Positions 49,555-53,447 of a stretch of DNA of 53,447 nucleotides are shown one piece after another. The notes below the pieces were generated by a model that saw only the letters and a program-made list of their open reading frames with translations, was not told the origin of the DNA and did not search any database. Numbering within the stretch: the stretch's first letter is position 1; each line of letters begins with the position of its first letter. Location of the stretch: NCBI GenBank assembly GCA_910587755.1, contig CAJUNZ010000006.1, positions 1-53,447 of the forward strand. The letters run 5' to 3'. Made by a program: the position numbers and the translations under genes. This stretch comes from an uncultured Acetatifactor sp. (GTDB lineage Bacteria; Bacillota; Clostridia; Lachnospirales; Lachnospiraceae).

Positions 49555-50466
49555 ATGCTGGATGTAAGCCTGCTGGGAACGGGAGGGATGATGCCGCTGC
49601 CTTATCGGTGGCTCACGGCCCTGATGCTTCGGTACAACGGAAAAAGCATACTGATCGACTGTGGGGAGGGGACACAGATTGCCCTGCGGGAAAAGGGCTG
49701 GAGCCCCAACCCCATCGACATCATCTGTTTTACCCACTATCACGCCGACCATATCAGCGGGCTTCCCGGCATGCTCCTCACCATGGGAAACGCTGAGAGG
49801 CGGGAGCCGCTTCTTCTGATGGGTCCCAAGGGACTGACACGGGTGGCCGGCGCTCTGTGCACCATAGCGCCGGAGCTGCCCTTTGAGGTCCGGTATCAGG
49901 AGATCACAGAAGCCGAGCAGACATTTTCTTTTGACGGATTTCAAATTAAGGCTTTCAAGGTGAGCCATAGTGTGGTATGCTATGGATATAGCATGACAGT
50001 TCCAAGAGGCGGCCGTTTTGACAAGGAACGGGCGCTTCAGCTGCAGGTTCCCATGAAGCTGTGGAGCAGGCTGCAGAAGGGGGAGACGGTGGAGGCGGAG
50101 GGTGTCACCTACACTCCGGATATGGTGCTTGGGGCCCCCCGGAAAGGGCTGAAAGTGACCTACTGCACTGACACCAGGCCCGTGGAGTCCATTGTGACCA
50201 ACGGAGCGGAGTCTGACCTGATGATCCTGGAAGGGATGTACGGGGAGTCCGACTAGCTGGCCAAGGCCAGGGAGAACCGGCATATGACCATGTGCGAGGC
50301 GGCTGCAGCCGCCAAAGCGGCGGGGGCGGCACAGCTTTGGCTGACTCATTACAGTCCCTCCATGATGCGTCCGGAGGACTATATGGGGCCTGTGAAAAAG
50401 ATATTTCCCAATGCGGTGGCGGCAAAGGACGGAAGAACTGTTGAACTAAAATTTGAAGAGGAGTAA
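49555..50466 (+). pseudogene. rnz: Ribonuclease Z (rnz) interrupted by an in-frame TAG
   Basis: The first 233 codons encode a metallo-beta-lactamase-fold RNase Z with DCGEGTQ and the zinc motif FTHYHADHISGLPG. An in-frame TAG at 50254-50256 stops it after MYGESD. Beyond the stop the same frame goes on for 69 codons, through HMTMCEAAAAAKAAGAAQ and the final zinc ligand in LTHYSPSMMRPEDY, to a TAA at 50464. The full length of 303 residues is the normal family size. An ordinary homolog has a sense codon, often Lys, at this place, so AAG to TAG is a likely single change. A true mutation, a sequencing error, or read-through are possible. RNase Z trims tRNA 3' ends, so losing it would matter unless another enzyme replaces it. 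Confidence 0.88.
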
Positions 50467-50513
50467 ACGGTGTACCGTCATATGGCTGAGGACGATGCAT
50501 CCTGTCAACCGAG

Positions 50514-51089
50514 ATGAAAAAGAAAACTACGATAGTGACGCTTATAAGCATGGTGGCAATAGCGGCGGTGGTGTGCTGTTTTGCCTTCCTGTCCGGAAAG
50601 ACAAGACAGACAGGGGCGGATCCTGCCATGAATGCGGTGCAGAAGGTTCTGAGCCGTGATATGCAGAATGACTATCCCTCTACGGTGAAGGAAGTGGCTA
50701 AGTACTATACGGAGATCCAGAGATGTCTGTATAATGAAGAGTATACGGAGGAGGAGCTTGCGCAGCTGTGCAGCCGTACCCGGGAACTGTATGACCAGGA
50801 ACTGCTGCAGATCAACAGTGAGGAGCACCACCTGTCACAGCTGAGCAGTGAGGTGGAGGCTTTCCGGACCAGAAAATGCCAGGTGGTGAGCATTTCCGTG
50901 GCGCAGAGCACAAATGTGGACTATTTTGAGGAGGACGGCTACAGTTTTGCCCGGATCCTGTGCAGGTACACCATCAGGGAGGACGGCGAGCCGGGAGAAT
51001 CCCAGATTATATTTCTGATGCGAAAGGATAAGGACAGGCACTGGAAGATATACGGTTGGGACCAGGCGGGGAATGTGAATCCGCTGTGA
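50514..51089 (+). CDS. Membrane-anchored hypothetical protein
   Basis: The 191-residue protein has an N-terminal membrane helix (about 7-26) and a predicted extracytoplasmic domain. That domain is helical at first (AELA-like repeats around YTEEELAQLCSRTRELYDQE) and beta-rich at the end (FARILCRYTIREDG and RHWKIYGWDQAGN). I have no firm family name. It lies between rnz and tsaD and has only a weak ribosome-binding site. Confidence 0.65.
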   Translation: MKKKTTIVTLISMVAIAAVVCCFAFLSGKTRQTGADPAMNAVQKVLSRDMQNDYPSTVKEVAKYYTEIQRCLYNEEYTEEELAQLCSRTRELYDQELLQINSEEHHLSQLSSEVEAFRTRKCQVVSISVAQSTNVDYFEEDGYSFARILCRYTIREDGEPGESQIIFLMRKDKDRHWKIYGWDQAGNVNPL

Positions 51090-51161
51090 GTGCAGAAAGA
51101 GTGCCTGCAATACTGCAGGGAGGGGAATCAGTTGGAGCAGAATCATAAAGAGGAGGTCTTG

Positions 51162-52157
51162 ATGCTTGCCATTGAGAGCTCCTGCGACGAGACAGCAGCT
51201 TCCGTTGTGAAAAACGGCAGGGAGGTGCTGTCAAATGTTATTTACAGCCAGATTGCGCTGCACACCAGTTACGGTGGTGTGGTGCCGGAGATTGCATCCA
51301 GGAAACATATCGAGAAGATCAACCAGGTCATTCAGGAAGCGCTGGATCAGGCGGGGACGGCTTTGAAAGACCTTACGGCCATAGCCGTCACCTACGGTCC
51401 GGGTCTGGTGGGGGCGCTTCTGGTGGGAGTGTCCACAGCCAAGGCCCTCAGCCTGGCCACGGGCATTCCCCTGGTGGGAGTCCATCATATCAGCGGCCAT
51501 GTGAGTGCAAATTATATCGAGTATAAAGAGCTGGAGCCGCCGTTTCTCTGTCTTGTGGCGTCAGGGGGACATTCCCATCTTCTTATGGTGAAGGACTACG
51601 GAGAGTATGAGGTCATCGGCATGACCAGGGACGACGCGGCGGGGGAGGCCTTTGACAAGGTGGCCCGCGCTATTGGCCTGGGATATCCCGGAGGGCCCAA
51701 AATAGATGCCATTGCCAGACAGGGCCGTGCGGATGCCATTTTGTTTCCCAGGGCGAAGGTGGCTGAAAATGAATATGACTTCAGTTTCAGCGGACTGAAG
51801 TCGGCGGTGCTGAATTATCTCAACTCCTGCAGGCTGAAGGGGGAGGAATTTTCTCAGGCGGATGTGGCGGCCTCCTTCCAGAAGGCGGTGGTGGACGTTC
51901 TGGTGGAGCGCTCCATGCATGCGGCGGAGAGCACCGGCTGCAGAAAGTTTGCCCTGGCAGGGGGCGTGGCGTCAAATTCTTCCCTCAGGGAAGCCTTTGA
52001 GCAGGAGTGCGGCAGACGGGGAATTCGTTTTTACCGGCCCTCCCCGGGGCTGTGCACGGACAATGCGGCAATGATCGGCGCGGCAGGTTATTATGAGTAC
52101 AGGAGAGGGGTGCGCCACGGGTTTGACCTGAACGCGGTGCCGGATCTGAAATTGTGA
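51162..52157 (+). CDS. tsaD: tRNA threonylcarbamoyltransferase TsaD
   Basis: The 331-residue ASKHA-fold protein starts MLAIESSCDETAASVV and has the metal-binding HHISGH motif (usually HMEGH), SFSGLKSAV and a C-terminal SPGLCTDNAAMIG. It transfers threonylcarbamoyl to A37 of ANN-decoding tRNAs with TsaB and TsaE. The ATG 51162 has AGGAGG six bases upstream; an in-frame GTG at 51090 would add 24 residues. All t6A genes except tsaC are in this window. Confidence 0.95.
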   Translation: MLAIESSCDETAASVVKNGREVLSNVIYSQIALHTSYGGVVPEIASRKHIEKINQVIQEALDQAGTALKDLTAIAVTYGPGLVGALLVGVSTAKALSLATGIPLVGVHHISGHVSANYIEYKELEPPFLCLVASGGHSHLLMVKDYGEYEVIGMTRDDAAGEAFDKVARAIGLGYPGGPKIDAIARQGRADAILFPRAKVAENEYDFSFSGLKSAVLNYLNSCRLKGEEFSQADVAASFQKAVVDVLVERSMHAAESTGCRKFALAGGVASNSSLREAFEQECGRRGIRFYRPSPGLCTDNAAMIGAAGYYEYRRGVRHGFDLNAVPDLKL

Positions 52158-52247
52158 CAGATACCCCGGGCGTCCTGGGAGGGCTGTGCTGTCTTTTTTG
52201 CCCCCTCTCTGCTGTGGAGGATAAGATAGAGAAAGGAGACCCGGACT

Positions 52248-52973
52248 TTGGAGAAAAGACAGTGTACGGCCATTGTTCTGGCGGCGGGAAGCGGGAAGCG
52301 GATGGGAGGCGCCACTGCAAAACAGTTTATGCTTCTGGGGGATAAGCCCGTTATCTGGTATTCCCTTCAGGCGGTGGAGCAGTCCCAGGTGATCCACAGG
52401 TGTATTCTGGCAGCTCCGGAGCAGGAGATTCCCTATGTAAAACGGGAGATTGTGGAAAAGTACGGTTTCCGAAAGGTGGAGGCGGTGGTGCCCGGGGGCG
52501 GTGAGCGCTATGAGTCTGTGTACAGTGCTCTCTGCAGGGCGGCACAGACAGAAGGGTATATTTTTATCCATGACGGCGCAAGGCCTTTTCTCACGGAAGA
52601 GATTCTCTGTTCTCTCTATGAAGAGGTACGTCGGCACAGGGCCTGTGTGGCGGCGGTGCCGGTGAAAGATACCATCAAGCTGGCAGATGACAGTGGATTC
52701 GCGGTGCAGACTCCTGACAGGAGCAGGGTGTGGGCGGTGCAGACCCCGCAGGTTTTTGAGGCAGGGCTGATTCTGGAGGCGTACAGGCAGCTGTTTGAGA
52801 AGAAGGGCTCACTGGAGAAACCTGTCACAGACGATGCCATGGTGGTGGAAGAGATGCTGGGGCTTCCGGTAAAACTGGTGGAGGCTTCCTACCAAAATAT
52901 TAAGATAACCACCCCGGAGGATATTCTCACCGCCCGCAGTTTTCTGACCGGCCAGGGCCCGGAAAAGGCTTAA
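52248..52973 (+). CDS. ispD: 2-C-methyl-D-erythritol 4-phosphate cytidylyltransferase IspD
   Basis: The 241-residue protein has the nucleotidyltransferase motif VLAAGSGKRMGG, FIHDGARPF and AVQTPQVFE, followed by VTDDAMVVEEM. IspD acts in the MEP isoprenoid pathway, using CTP. The start is TTG 52248 with AAAGGAG nine bases upstream; no ATG gives a full N-terminus. No other isoprenoid gene is near. Confidence 0.93.
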   Translation: MEKRQCTAIVLAAGSGKRMGGATAKQFMLLGDKPVIWYSLQAVEQSQVIHRCILAAPEQEIPYVKREIVEKYGFRKVEAVVPGGGERYESVYSALCRAAQTEGYIFIHDGARPFLTEEILCSLYEEVRRHRACVAAVPVKDTIKLADDSGFAVQTPDRSRVWAVQTPQVFEAGLILEAYRQLFEKKGSLEKPVTDDAMVVEEMLGLPVKLVEASYQNIKITTPEDILTARSFLTGQGPEKA

Positions 52974-53027
52974 AATCAAGGGTTTGGAGGCCCTGAAAAA
53001 ATTTTTGACAAAATTTGAAAAAAGCTG

Positions 53028-53056
53028 TTGACATTGGAGAGAGTTTTTGGTAGAAT
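53028..53056 (+). promoter_or_regulatory. Strong promoter of the tRNA genes
   Basis: TTGACA (53028-53033) and TAGAAT (53051-53056) are 17 bases apart. A short GTCGCT/AGCGAC hairpin follows before the first tRNA. Confidence 0.8.
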
Positions 53057-53095
53057 GAATTTCGTCGCTGAGGTCGCTAAGTGAGCGACACGCTT

Positions 53096-53181
53096 GGAGA
53101 GATATCGAAGTGGTCATAACGAGGCGGTCTTGAAAACCGTTTGTCCGCAAGGGCGCGTGGGTTCGAATCCCACTCTCTCCG
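53096..53181 (+). tRNA. tRNA-Ser (UGA)
   Basis: The acceptor arms GGAGAGA and TCTCTCC pair, with discriminator G. The anticodon loop CTTGAAA gives UGA, and a long variable arm (TTTGTCCGCAAGGGCG) is typical of tRNA-Ser. The TpsiC arm is GTGGGTTCGAATCCCAC. CCA is not encoded. Confidence 0.95.
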
Positions 53182-53229
53182 CTCAGAAGGACAGGGATAC
53201 AGAGACAGCGATTTAGAATCAGCTTATTT

Positions 53230-53318
53230 GGAGAAGTACCCAAGAGGCCGAAGGGACACCCCTGGAAAGGGTGCAGGTCGTTAACAGCGGCGCGAGGGTT
53301 CAAATCCCTCCTTCTCCG
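53230..53318 (+). tRNA. tRNA-Ser (GGA)
   Basis: The acceptor arms GGAGAAG and CTTCTCC pair. The anticodon loop CTGGAAA between CACCC and GGGTG gives GGA. There is a long variable arm and a TpsiC arm GAGGGTTCAAATCCCTC. CCA is not encoded. It follows tRNA-Ser(UGA) after 48 bases. Confidence 0.95.
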
Positions 53319-53447
53319 TTTGGCAGTTCCTTGGAGGGACATGCCAACAGCACCTTGACAAACGAACAGCAATGCAGCCCTGAAAATTCCAGGAGACCGG
53401 AAACGGTCGGAGATTTCAGAGTTAAAAAGAACGAGACCAAAAGACAG
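53319..53447 (+). other. Possible rRNA operon leader at the right edge
   Basis: No gene is seen. The text AGCACCTTGACAAACGAACA (from 53349), a GACCG-GAAA-CGGTC hairpin and the closing AACGAGACCAAAAGACAG resemble, as I recall, the leader of 16S rRNA operons in Lachnospiraceae. The rRNA gene itself would be outside the window. Confidence 0.4.

Noticed and set aside
50254..50256. Pyrrolysine or other recoding at the TAG of rnz
   Set aside because: No pyl genes, suppressor tRNA or recoding structure is visible in the window; a nonsense change or sequence error is simpler. Read-through is kept only as a possibility.
52809..53372. Minus-strand frame across the two tRNA genes
   Set aside because: It covers well-formed tRNA-Ser genes and the ispD end, so it is not a protein gene.

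Overview
The window reads as a chromosomal segment of a Gram-positive anaerobe of the class Clostridia, most likely a gut Lachnospiraceae. The grounds are GC-rich coding DNA with consensus AGGAGG ribosome-binding sites, many lipoproteins, LytTR/GHKL signalling genes, a YtrA-type GntR regulator, an FMN riboswitch ahead of ribU, and the tsaE-tsaB-rimI order. The genus assignment is inference.

Layout. (1) 1-1813: a redox trio of TlpA-like thioredoxin lipoprotein, a 50-residue CXXC membrane microprotein and a membrane polyferredoxin. (2) 1895-11610: a cell-surface block with an LTA-synthase-like sulfatase, a membrane-anchored transglutaminase-like protein, a dlt-like set (adenylation enzyme, carrier protein, MBOAT, SGNH-like protein) and a lipoprotein; this looks like a polymer-making and acylating system. 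(3) 11898-13956: an orphan LytTR regulator with Glu at the phosphoacceptor position and two proteins of unknown role, one recalling a FliD C-terminus. (4) 14095-16852: glycogen debranching enzyme and a Nudix hydrolase. (5) 17045-20476: a YtrA-type repressor with its ABC transporter and an exact AGTGTA-N13-TACACT operator. (6) 20533-22431 on the minus strand: DUF975, a HEQEH metallopeptidase-like protein and a DUF4190-like protein. (7) 22727-26973: a sialidase-like beta-propeller protein and Tex. (8) 27271-33011: a MarR-controlled heterodimeric ABC exporter followed by a LytTR regulator and a soluble GHKL kinase.

(9) 33042-41554 is a signalling block. It holds a C_GCAxxG_C_C redox domain fused to a degenerate GGDEF and an intact-looking EAL domain, a CheY-like receiver, a hybrid kinase with a C-terminal HPt, and a second hybrid kinase ending in a DegV (fatty-acid-binding) domain. 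The two fusion proteins are the most unusual coding features here.

(10) 41644-45490 is an AT-rich accessory island with an APH-like kinase, a Fic protein, a short J-domain protein, a small HTH repressor surrounded by five or more near-identical palindromic operators, and a frameshifted small gene. It looks like a decayed mobile element. (11) 45498-53318 returns to core genes: FMN riboswitch and ribU, YcxB-like protein, tsaE, tsaB, rimI, a ribonuclease Z gene broken by an in-frame TAG, tsaD, ispD and two tRNA-Ser genes. The last 130 bases resemble an rRNA operon leader, so an rRNA operon may lie just past the right edge.
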